Assembly (NCBI GenBank): GCA_036653215.1
Contig: JAVVUK010000086.1
Span: forward strand, 1-6,615
DNA from: JADFUS01 sp036653215
Lineage (GTDB): Bacteria > Bacteroidota > Bacteroidia > Bacteroidales > Rikenellaceae
Direction: 5' to 3'
Length of the DNA: 6,615 bases
The position numbers were made by a program, and so were the translations under genes. This document shows positions 1 to 6,231 of this stretch, one piece after another. The notes under the pieces were generated by a model. It worked only from the letters and a program-made list of their open reading frames with translations. It was not told the origin of the DNA and ran no database searches. Position 1 is the first letter of the stretch. Each line of letters starts with the position of its first letter.

Positions 1-55
1 CAGGGTAGTTTACGACATAAGTTCAAAACCACCAGCAACGATAGAGTGGGAATAA
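1..55 (+). CDS. guaA: GMP synthase (glutamine-hydrolysing), 3' end only
   Basis: Reading from base 2, the last 17 codons give RVVYDISSKPPATIEWE followed by TAA at 53-55. This is nearly identical to the conserved C-terminus of GuaA (RVVYD-S-KPPATIEWE in E. coli as I remember it), which lies in the C-terminal dimerisation domain. GuaA converts XMP to GMP using glutamine and ATP in the cytoplasm. Only this tail is visible, so nothing can be said about the catalytic domains. It is convergent with corA and shares the hairpin at 71-113 as a terminator. The match is short but very characteristic. Confidence 0.85.
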   Translation, partial: RVVYDISSKPPATIEWE

Positions 56-70
56 TGATAATCTAAAATA

Positions 71-113
71 AAAAAAGCAAATTCTGAAATATATATGCAG
101 AATTTGCTTTTTT
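71..113. terminator. Bidirectional intrinsic terminator between guaA and corA
   Basis: The arms 71-86 (AAAAAAGCAAATTCTG) and 98-113 are perfect reverse complements, 16 bp long, around an 11-nt loop. The outer ends are runs of six A and six T, so the RNA from either strand has a stem followed by a U tract. It starts 16 nt after the guaA stop and ends 18 nt beyond the corA stop, so it most likely ends both convergent transcripts. Confidence 0.9.
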
Positions 114-131
114 ATTGCTTACTATTGAAAC

Positions 132-1085
132 CTATAACCATTTTTTACGTTTGAAGACTATATAGGTTGCTGTGGAGATGAATACCATTAAACCGATGAC
201 TACAAAATAGCCGTATTTATACTCTACCTCAGGCATAAATTTGAAGTTCATACCATAGATGCTCGCTATGAGTGTCAGTGGGAGGAAGAACACCGATGCC
301 ACAGTGAAGAGTTTAGTTATGTTGTTTTGTTCTATGTTAATAAGACCCATAGCCGTATCTTGAAGATAATCGAGTCTATTAAGGCTAAAGTCGGCGTGGC
401 TCAATAGTGATGCTATATCTTTCAGCATGACACTTAGACGTGGGTATGTATCGTTAGGGAAACGCTCACTGCGAGAGATGCTCGACACGGTACGTTGCCT
501 ATCGAAGATGTTCTCACGAAGTATCATGTTACTATCTTGCAGAGAGTTTATGGTACGTAACACCTCAGAGTCTACATTTGCCTCATCTATAGACATAGTG
601 CGACTTAAAGCACTCACCTTACGAGATATAGACTCTATCATATCTGCATCCATATCTATTCTTACCTCAAGGATTGACACAAGGACGTGAGCTCCTGTGG
701 GAAAGCTACGATGGTTTATCTGAAGTCTCTTTGCTACCTCCACAAAAGTCTTAAATTCTTCACTTCGCTCACTCACAAGAACCCCTTCACAGAAGGCGAA
801 TGACACCGGAGATATAGCATAGCTGTTGTTTATAGATACCAAGAAGTTGGTATTTAAAAATGTAGCACGTTCACTCTCGGAATAGCGTGATGAGTACTCA
901 ATCTCCTCAACTTGTTGACGTGTCTGAAGACTAAAGTCCATAAAGTCCTCTACTGTCTTCTTCTCTTTTATTGAAGGGGCTAACATATCTATCCATAGTA
1001 TGTCATCGAAGCCTAACTCTTCAAAGAGATCAAGGTTTGGATTTATAAGTACTTTATTGTATGATTTAAGATAAACGGTAAGCAT
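132..1085 (-). CDS. corA: CorA-family magnesium/divalent cation transporter
   Basis: A 317-residue inner-membrane channel of the CorA (2-TM-GxN) family, which normally forms pentamers admitting Mg2+ and sometimes Co2+ or Ni2+. The N-terminal cytoplasmic part has the family's LWIDMLAPS (30-38) and EIEYSSRYSESE (61-72) segments. A long helical region follows (about 140-255). TM1 is at about 256-277, the signature GMN is at 278-280 in YGMNFKFMPE, TM2 is at about 291-311, and the basic end is KRKKWL. Length and domain order are normal, and the gene looks intact. The start is the first ATG of the frame, placed just before the conserved N-terminal region. It is the last gene of the minus-strand proS-mqnA-corA cluster, 67 nt after mqnA, and I see no good TAnnTTTG promoter in that gap. 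The exact ion cannot be told from sequence. Confidence 0.93.
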   Translation of the reverse strand: MLTVYLKSYNKVLINPNLDLFEELGFDDILWIDMLAPSIKEKKTVEDFMDFSLQTRQQVEEIEYSSRYSESERATFLNTNFLVSINNSYAISPVSFAFCEGVLVSERSEEFKTFVEVAKRLQINHRSFPTGAHVLVSILEVRIDMDADMIESISRKVSALSRTMSIDEANVDSEVLRTINSLQDSNMILRENIFDRQRTVSSISRSERFPNDTYPRLSVMLKDIASLLSHADFSLNRLDYLQDTAMGLINIEQNNITKLFTVASVFFLPLTLIASIYGMNFKFMPEVEYKYGYFVVIGLMVFISTATYIVFKRKKWL

Positions 1086-1103
1086 ATTTTCTACATATTT
1101 AGG

Positions 1104-1152
1104 TTAATAAATCGTTATTTTATTAATCGGAAACATCCTTGTCAGATGTTCC
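1104..1152. repeat. Two tandem hairpins in the mqnA-corA gap
   Basis: Two inverted repeats lie side by side. TTAATAAA (1104-1111) pairs with TTTATTAA (1119-1126) around a 7-nt loop. GGAAACATC (1129-1137) pairs with GATGTTCC (1145-1152) around a 7-nt loop with one bulged A. The second begins directly after the mqnA stop codon as read on the minus strand. Neither is followed by a U tract on that strand, so they look more like mRNA processing or stabilising structures, or weak attenuators, than a full terminator. Confidence 0.45.
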
Positions 1153-1923
1153 TTATATGTAGGAGGAGGGTTCTGCGCTGTCAGAGCTTGAGAGGAACAA
1201 TTCGATAGCTCTACGCTTATCTTGAGTTAAGGTATATTCTATGTTTTTGGTAAGATATTCTTTTGCCGCATTATGGGTTATGCCCTTTACGTGTTCGGCA
1301 ATTGCTTGATCGATAGATTTGAGCCCAAATTCTAAAGAGTTGTTAAGAGCATTTATAACCGTCTCACTAACACTCTCTTTGGCAACCCATACCGCAAACA
1401 CAAAAGGAAGAGCGGTCATCTTATTCCATGCAGATACAAGATCATAGAAATAGGTGAAGTACTTCTCTGCCTCGAATACCTTGTCACCGATAAGCATAAA
1501 CCCTGTTTCACGTGGATAATTATCGGGGTTGAGCCCATTGCCGTTTATCTCCTCATATTCGGGAGTTATGTGCCAATAATCACGAGCGAGGATTTTGATT
1601 AGCTTCGCTGAGGTACGAGAGTCGCTGTCGACATATATCTTTTTTATATCTTCAATAGGGCTGTTACTCATAAGAGCAACGGTATGCACGTCGTATGATG
1701 AGGATATGCAGTATGAACTAACTATTTTATATTTGCCTAATGTGTCAAGAGCACCAACTGGAACAATGGCGATATCACATTCATCATCTATAAAGGCTTG
1801 GACACAACGAGAGGGCGTATGCAACAACAAATCGGCACTCAGAGAATTTTCTGAATGTGTTAGTCCATAAACAAAGGGTATACTGTTTATGTATGAGATA
1901 GTTGCTACTCTTACCCTTTTCAT
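1153..1923 (-). CDS. mqnA: Chorismate dehydratase, menaquinone (futalosine) pathway
   Basis: A 256-residue protein of the MqnA/MqnD periplasmic-binding-like fold. MqnA dehydrates chorismate to 3-[(1-carboxyvinyl)oxy]benzoate, the first committed step of the futalosine route to menaquinone. Visible signatures are ISYINSIPF (9-17), DIAIVPVGAL (50-59), VDSDSRTS (98-105), GFMLIGDKVF (141-150) and the diagnostic DLVSAWNKMTALPFVFAVW (161-179). A C-terminal YLTKNIEYTL...DKRRAIELFL helix pair follows (223-244). There is no signal peptide, which fits a cytoplasmic enzyme. The ATG at 1923 gives the expected N-terminus. An ATG 19 nt upstream is out of frame. It lies 48 nt downstream of the restored proS stop and 67 nt upstream of corA. 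The sister enzyme MqnD shares the fold, but the DL-x-x-x-W...LPFVFAVW block favours MqnA. No other menaquinone gene is in view. Confidence 0.88.
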   Translation of the reverse strand: MKRVRVATISYINSIPFVYGLTHSENSLSADLLLHTPSRCVQAFIDDECDIAIVPVGALDTLGKYKIVSSYCISSSYDVHTVALMSNSPIEDIKKIYVDSDSRTSAKLIKILARDYWHITPEYEEINGNGLNPDNYPRETGFMLIGDKVFEAEKYFTYFYDLVSAWNKMTALPFVFAVWVAKESVSETVINALNNSLEFGLKSIDQAIAEHVKGITHNAAKEYLTKNIEYTLTQDKRRAIELFLSSSDSAEPSSYI

Positions 1924-1971
1924 CTTTCGGTCGTCCTTTCATGTCGTTAGTCCTATTATAAGGAGGTTATC

Positions 1972-3455
1972 TTAGTACGCTTTAGCAAAAAGAACTCTTT
2001 GTGCCGAAGGCTTGCCTGTGACCATACATTTGCCCGGCGTTTTGTCTCCGTCACGAGGGATACAACGAATTGTGGCTTTTGTTTCTGCTTTTATGAGCTC
2101 TTCGGTCTCTGTTGTCCCATCCCAATGTGCAGGATAAAACCACCTTTCTCATCAAGAACCTTTTTAAATTCATCGTAGCTCTCAACCTTAGTTGTATTTT
2201 CAGCACGGAACTGAAATGCTTTTTGGTATATGTTGTCTTGGATCTCGTCCATGAGAGCCTTAACTCGTTGGGCGATACCCTCTTGTGGTACTATTTCTTT
2301 TTTTAGAGTATCACGACGCATAAGTTCGATAGTTCCATTTTCAATGTCACGCCCTCCCAAAGCAAGACGCACAGGAACTCCTTTAAGTTCATATTCTGCA
2401 AATTTGAAGCCTGAACGTAAATGGTCTCGGTCGTCTAATTTTACGCTTACACCAAGTTTCTTAAGTTCTGCGGCGATCTCCTTAAGTTTGTCACATACCT
2501 CTTTCATCTGTTCCTCGCCTTTATATATAGGGATAAGAACCACTTGTATAGGTGCTAATTTTGGAGGGAGCACCAAGCCGTTATTATCAGAGTGTGCCAT
2601 AACAAGCGCACCCATAAGTCGTGTCGATACGCCCCATGAAGTAGCCCACACATAGTCTAACTTACCCTCAGCGTTAGCAAAGGTGACATCAAATGCCTTA
2701 GCAAAATTTTGACCCAAGAAGTGAGAAGTACCAGACTGTAAAGCTTTGCCATCTTGCATAAGAGCCTCAATAGAAAGAGTATTCTCGGCTCCCGCAAAAC
2801 GTTCGCTCTCACTCTTCTCCCCGATGATTACTGGAAGAGCCATCCACTCTTGTGCAAACTTACGATATACCTCGATCATGGTCTCCGATTCGGCAATAGC
2901 CTCTTCTCGTGTTGCGTGTGCGGTGTGCCCTTCTTGCCAAAGGAACTCTGCTGTGCGGAGGAAAAGACGTGTACGCATCTCCCATCTAACAACATTTGCC
3001 CATTGATTACACAAGATAGGAAGGTCACGATATGATTTTATCCAACGTTTGTATGTATCCCAAATTATAGTCTCAGAAGTGGGGCGCACAATAAGCTCCT
3101 CTTCTAATTTTGCCGAAGGGTCTACAACAACGCCTTTACCATTAGGGTCGTTCATAAGACGGTAGTGTGTCACAACGGCACACTCCTTAGCGAAGCCAGC
3201 AACGTGGCTCGCCTCTTTGCTGAAAAAAGATTTAGGTATAAAAAGCGGGAAGTAAGCATTTTCATGTCCTGTTTCTTTAAACATAGCGTCTAAAGCGTCG
3301 TGCATCTTTTCCCAAATGGCATAGCCATAAGGTTTGATAACCATACATCCACGGACAGCGGAATTTTCTGCTAATCCAGCCTTAACTACCAGATTATTAT
3401 ACCATTGAGAGTAATTTTCCTCCCTGTTAACAACCTCTTTTAAATCTTTTACCAT
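1972..3455 (-). CDS. proS: Proline--tRNA ligase (archaeal/eukaryal-type ProRS), frameshifted near 3' end
   Basis: Class II synthetase that charges tRNA-Pro with proline in the cytoplasm. Counting from the ATG at 3455 (MVKDLKEVVNR), there is RPTSE (124-128), the motif 2 region RWEMRTRLFLRTAEFLWQEGH (157-177), motif 3 GVSTRLMGAL (275-284), the anticodon-binding domain from about 300, and the start of the C-terminal zinc domain. TAEFLWQEGH marks the short ProRS type without an editing insert. One base appears to be missing near 2130. The open frame runs on to a stop at 2091 with 12 foreign residues (454 aa). The adjacent frame encodes HWDGTTETEE, IRCIP, PGKCMVTGKPS and the ending VLFAKAY, with TAA at 1972-1974. 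The restored product is 494 aa, normal for the family. An upstream in-frame ATG (3476) lies at or above the predicted transcription start, so 3455 is preferred. It is first gene of the cluster and divergent from proC. Confidence 0.9.
2125..2132 (-). other. Frameshift site in proS (one base missing)
   Basis: The minus strand reads ...ATC CTG CA CAT TGG GAT GGG.... The family sequence ILAHWDG would need CTG GCA CAT, so a single G (C on the plus strand, near 2130) is missing. Upstream and downstream frames both match ProRS without further damage. A -1 ribosomal slip that re-read the G of CTG would also restore GCA (Ala), but no X-XXY-YYZ slippery heptamer is present. A recent mutation or a sequencing or assembly error is therefore more likely. 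Confidence 0.88.
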
Positions 3456-3478
3456 AATATTAAAAATATAAATCACTG

Positions 3479-3486
3479 CAAAGATA
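3479..3486 (-). promoter_or_regulatory. Bacteroidetes -7 box for proS
   Basis: On the minus strand this reads TATCTTTG, a perfect match to the Bacteroidetes -7 consensus TAnnTTTG. Transcription would begin around 3472-3474, leaving a leader of about 18 nt before the ATG at 3455 and making the ATG at 3476 unusable. I see no convincing -33 TTTG box, because the upstream sequence is AT-rich and occupied by the proC promoter. Confidence 0.6.
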
Positions 3487-3506
3487 ATAAATAGATTAAT
3501 TATTTG

Positions 3507-3514
3507 TACTTTTG
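3507..3514 (+). promoter_or_regulatory. Bacteroidetes -7 box for proC
   Basis: TACTTTTG matches TAnnTTTG exactly and lies 25 nt before the proC ATG, so the transcript would begin near 3520 with a leader of about 20 nt. There is no Shine-Dalgarno sequence in the leader (AT-rich, GAAATTATAAATTTATTGT), which is usual in Bacteroidetes. No clear -33 TTTG is seen. The box is only 20 bp from the divergent proS -7 box, so RNA polymerase binding at the two would overlap. Confidence 0.6.
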
Positions 3515-3539
3515 TGGCTTGAAATTATAAATTTATTGT

Positions 3540-4334
3540 ATGAGAGTCTCAATTATAGGTGGAGGAAACATAGGCGGAGCAATGGCTCTGGGTATGGCAG
3601 AGAGCGGAATAATCCCCGCTTCAAATATAACAGTGGCTGACATGTATCAACCAAGTTTAGACCGTATTAAGGTCAATAACGCTAACATGAACTTTACTAC
3701 AAATAACCAAGAAGCAGTTGCTGATGCAGATCTTGTTATTGTGGCTGTTAAACCATGGGTCGCCGAAGATGTCATTCGTGATGTGGCGCAATATATGGAT
3801 TTTGAGAAGCAAATGTTCATGACTACCGTTCCTGGTATTACAATAAAAAGGCTACAAGAAATAATGGACAAGGGAGATGATATCAAACCTGTCGTCTTCC
3901 GTGTTATGATAAACACAGCGATTTCTCGTAGAAAGAGCGTCAACATACTCTCTGGCAGTAGAAACGCATCGCCATATAAGGTAGAGGCTGTGAAAGCCCT
4001 ATTTAACACGTTAGGCAAGACATTTTACGCTCCCGAAACACTGCAACCTGCTGCTACATCATTAACTTCTTGTGGTATCGCCTTTGCTCTAAAATACCTC
4101 GCTGACTCCATGACTGCTGGAATTGAGGTTGGCTTTACTAAACAAGACTCAAGAGAGATGGTTATAGCGACAATGGAGGGAGCCCTTGAGCTTCTGAGAG
4201 CTCATAACTCCATGCCAGAAGAAGAGATAAAAATAGTAACTACACCAAACGGTCTTACCCTAAAAGGTCTTGAAGCAATGGCAGCAGCTGGCTTTACAGA
4301 GGCGGTAAGAGAGGGTGTTGTAAAAAGCGTATAA
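3540..4334 (+). CDS. proC: Pyrroline-5-carboxylate reductase
   Basis: A 264-residue cytoplasmic enzyme that reduces 1-pyrroline-5-carboxylate to proline with NAD(P)H, the final step of proline synthesis. The N-terminal Rossmann domain opens with IIGGGNIGGAMA (5-16), and AVKPW (69-73) ends a later strand. The C-terminal all-helical dimerisation domain contains TSCGIAFALKYLADS (176-190), the MEGALELL helix (212-219) and the family signature TTPNGLTLKGL (234-244). Length is typical and the gene is intact. The usual Pro of the RV(M/I)PNT(A/P) substrate-loop motif is Ile here (RVMINTAIS, 121-129), and the following Gly-Glu of many family members is Arg-Lys. The gene has its own -7 box and terminator and is therefore probably monocistronic. 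It is divergent from proS and convergent with the phage portal gene. Confidence 0.93.
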   Translation: MRVSIIGGGNIGGAMALGMAESGIIPASNITVADMYQPSLDRIKVNNANMNFTTNNQEAVADADLVIVAVKPWVAEDVIRDVAQYMDFEKQMFMTTVPGITIKRLQEIMDKGDDIKPVVFRVMINTAISRRKSVNILSGSRNASPYKVEAVKALFNTLGKTFYAPETLQPAATSLTSCGIAFALKYLADSMTAGIEVGFTKQDSREMVIATMEGALELLRAHNSMPEEEIKIVTTPNGLTLKGLEAMAAAGFTEAVREGVVKSV

Positions 4335-4377
4335 AAACATCATAAAGTCGATTTTTCGGCGTTCTATTATAAGAAAT

Positions 4378-4421
4378 AAACAAAGATACCCATACAGAAA
4401 TGTGTGGGTGTCTTTGTTTTT
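4378..4421 (+). terminator. Intrinsic terminator of proC
   Basis: The arms 4378-4395 and 4402-4419 form an 18-bp stem around the 6-nt loop AGAAAT, followed by a T run at 4417-4421. Two positions are G-U wobbles in plus-strand RNA but would be A-C mismatches in minus-strand RNA. The structure therefore folds best for plus-strand transcripts, which assigns it to proC, 43 nt after its stop. It may also act weakly on the convergent portal transcript, whose stop is 22 nt from the stem. Confidence 0.85.
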
Positions 4422-4443
4422 AATGTTATAGGAGAAACACCTC

Positions 4444-6231
4444 TTATATAATATCACCAGTAGCCTGTTGCTCCTCAGCCTTCTCTTTCTGCTTTTGGCG
4501 AAGCTGTGAGAGTAGCTTATTGGCAAAGGGAAATGAAGAGTTAGTGAGGTAAGTCTCAAGATCAATCTGTTTCGTGTCAAGCATATTTTTAAGAGAGTCT
4601 TCTATGATCTGCTTATATACTGGCGTGTCGGTAGATTGAGAGACAACAAGGTTGAAGTTAGAGATTGTCTCTACCTTGTCGGGCTGATAGATAATTGCTG
4701 TGGAGCTATATCCATTGCCTGCCACATTGATATACCTCTCTGTGGTGTAAAACTGCATTAACACCTTTAACAATTTCTCATCACGTAGTTGTTGATGTAA
4801 CCTTATGGTGTCGAAGAGGATGCGGTAGTTGAGTTGTGAGTTATTAGCCTCTTGTGCATATAGACTTGACGGCATATACCCTTTTGCTCGTTCCCCTTGT
4901 ATGGCTCCTGAAAGTCCGGATATTTGTTGTATAAGGTTCATCTGAAGAGAAAGCATCTCCCATGCTCCGACGTTGGTGCTGTTTGAGGATATTTGAAAAG
5001 GGACATCCCTAGTGTGGTTTGGCTTATAGACAATCACTCCGTTTGCTTTTACATACTCGTTTGTGAAGTCGTCTACGCTATATCCGTCGGGAATGGCGTT
5101 TTCCGGGACCATAAGCACCCCTTTAGCACTTGCTCCCATGATGAAATCGATCATCACAATGAGGCGATTTATATATTTCTGTATATCTATTATGTCGGAG
5201 ATGAAGCTGTGTACTGTTCCGTCAATAAGCGGAAGTGTAGTTATCACATAAGGATGCTCCCCATGTAAATATGGCGTTTCCATAGACGCTAAGACCTCTC
5301 CGGTAGGGGCAAGACAGGTCATCTGCCAATAGTGCTCATAGCGGTTTTCAGTATGTGTGCCGTTACCCAAGTCGACTATGCGATCACTCTTTTCTACTAA
5401 CTCACAGCCTTTTTTATAATCATGCGTTATCGTCACCCAACGCCCTCGCCTCTCCCACACCTCTATGACTCTACATTTTGTGTCGTCATTGGCTTTTAGG
5501 AAGTCCATATTTTGTACAGAGGCTCCTTTGAGTGCTTTTTTATACGACAAAAGGTTTGAGGAGGTCGTATTTCTATATATCTGACGAAGCTCCTCCTCTT
5601 GTTTTGGTGAAGAGGCGTAGTTGCTAATCACCTCGTCTATGGTAAAATCGTGCACCTCTCCGATCATCTCAATGTCGAAAAGACGTGTATCTTCTATGTC
5701 GTTGTTGAAGAAGAGACGATTTATATTTACATTTTCAAGCACCCCATCACTCACATTTTTAGAATGCCAAAATTCATATCTCACCTTCACGCAGGCTATG
5801 CCTGAGAGCAAAAGCTCCTCCATAACAGACAAGTTGAGTCTATCCCCTTGGTTTAGGTGATGACACGCCTGAAGTGCGTTAGTGAGCATCTCTCCAAGCT
5901 CTTTGTTGGAGGTATCTCTGGTATAAACGACACTTTGACTGGGACTTGAGAGCATCTGTCCCGATATGTTACGAATAAATTGTTGTATGAAGTTGTGCTT
6001 TAGAGGTGTTTTACCCTCACGAGATAGGAGTTCATCTTCACGAATGGCATATCCTTTTTTGTTGGGGTCTTCAACTATGTCAGACCATTGATCTCCATTT
6101 TTAAATTTCACATTGCGTGCCCTTTCTTCTCGTAATGGAGATAGAGATAGCCATCCGTCTTTACATTTCTCAAGCAGCATCTTACTGCTTTCTGAGACTT
6201 TAAAATATTGGTTGTTATTTATTATCACCAT
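4444..6231 (-). CDS. Phage portal protein (P22-like family), complete
   Basis: A 595-residue protein with the layout of tailed-phage portals, the dodecameric ring at the capsid vertex through which DNA is packaged and ejected. Visible marks are FKNGDQW (43-49), LKHNFIQQFIRNISGQML (77-94), LLLSGIACVKVRYEF (140-154) and NINRLFFNNDIEDTRLFD (169-186). These are followed by EHPYV...PLIDGTVHSFISDIIDIQKYIN (325-355), then ISGLSGAIQGERAKGYMPSSLYAQ (437-460), which resembles the conserved stem-region SG...G...SG pattern. The C-terminus is a charged helix (about 571-590). There are no frameshifts or internal stops. The ATG overlaps the upstream gene by 7 nt (ATGGTGA), suggesting translational coupling. 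It is the last gene of a minus-strand operon entering from the right and faces proC. I recognise the family by pattern only. The subfamily (P22-like versus crAss-like) cannot be settled by eye. Confidence 0.8.
   Translation of the reverse strand: MVIINNNQYFKVSESSKMLLEKCKDGWLSLSPLREERARNVKFKNGDQWSDIVEDPNKKGYAIREDELLSREGKTPLKHNFIQQFIRNISGQMLSSPSQSVVYTRDTSNKELGEMLTNALQACHHLNQGDRLNLSVMEELLLSGIACVKVRYEFWHSKNVSDGVLENVNINRLFFNNDIEDTRLFDIEMIGEVHDFTIDEVISNYASSPKQEEELRQIYRNTTSSNLLSYKKALKGASVQNMDFLKANDDTKCRVIEVWERRGRWVTITHDYKKGCELVEKSDRIVDLGNGTHTENRYEHYWQMTCLAPTGEVLASMETPYLHGEHPYVITTLPLIDGTVHSFISDIIDIQKYINRLIVMIDFIMGASAKGVLMVPENAIPDGYSVDDFTNEYVKANGVIVYKPNHTRDVPFQISSNSTNVGAWEMLSLQMNLIQQISGLSGAIQGERAKGYMPSSLYAQEANNSQLNYRILFDTIRLHQQLRDEKLLKVLMQFYTTERYINVAGNGYSSTAIIYQPDKVETISNFNLVVSQSTDTPVYKQIIEDSLKNMLDTKQIDLETYLTNSSFPFANKLLSQLRQKQKEKAEEQQATGDII

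Noticed and set aside
1960..1967. Perfect Shine-Dalgarno-like AAGGAGGT on the plus strand
   Set aside because: No start codon follows at a useful distance on the plus strand, and the region is the gap between two minus-strand genes. It appears to be chance.
2091..2140. Programmed -1 frameshifting as a normal way to make ProRS
   Set aside because: The site has no slippery heptamer and I see no obvious downstream stem at the right spacing. ProRS is not known to use recoding. A deletion or read error is simpler.
2230..3035. Several plus-strand open frames opposite proS
   Set aside because: They are antisense shadows of a strongly conserved minus-strand gene and have no recognisable protein features.
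3456..3476. Upstream in-frame ATG of proS (adds MIYIFNI)
   Set aside because: It lies at or above the predicted transcription start of the -7 box at 3479-3486, and the extra residues do not match the usual ProRS N-terminus, which begins at M(V/A)K-x-L.
4260..4580. Minus-strand open frame of 106 codons across the proC/portal junction
   Set aside because: It overlaps the ends of two well-supported genes and runs through the terminator. Its composition is unlike a protein.
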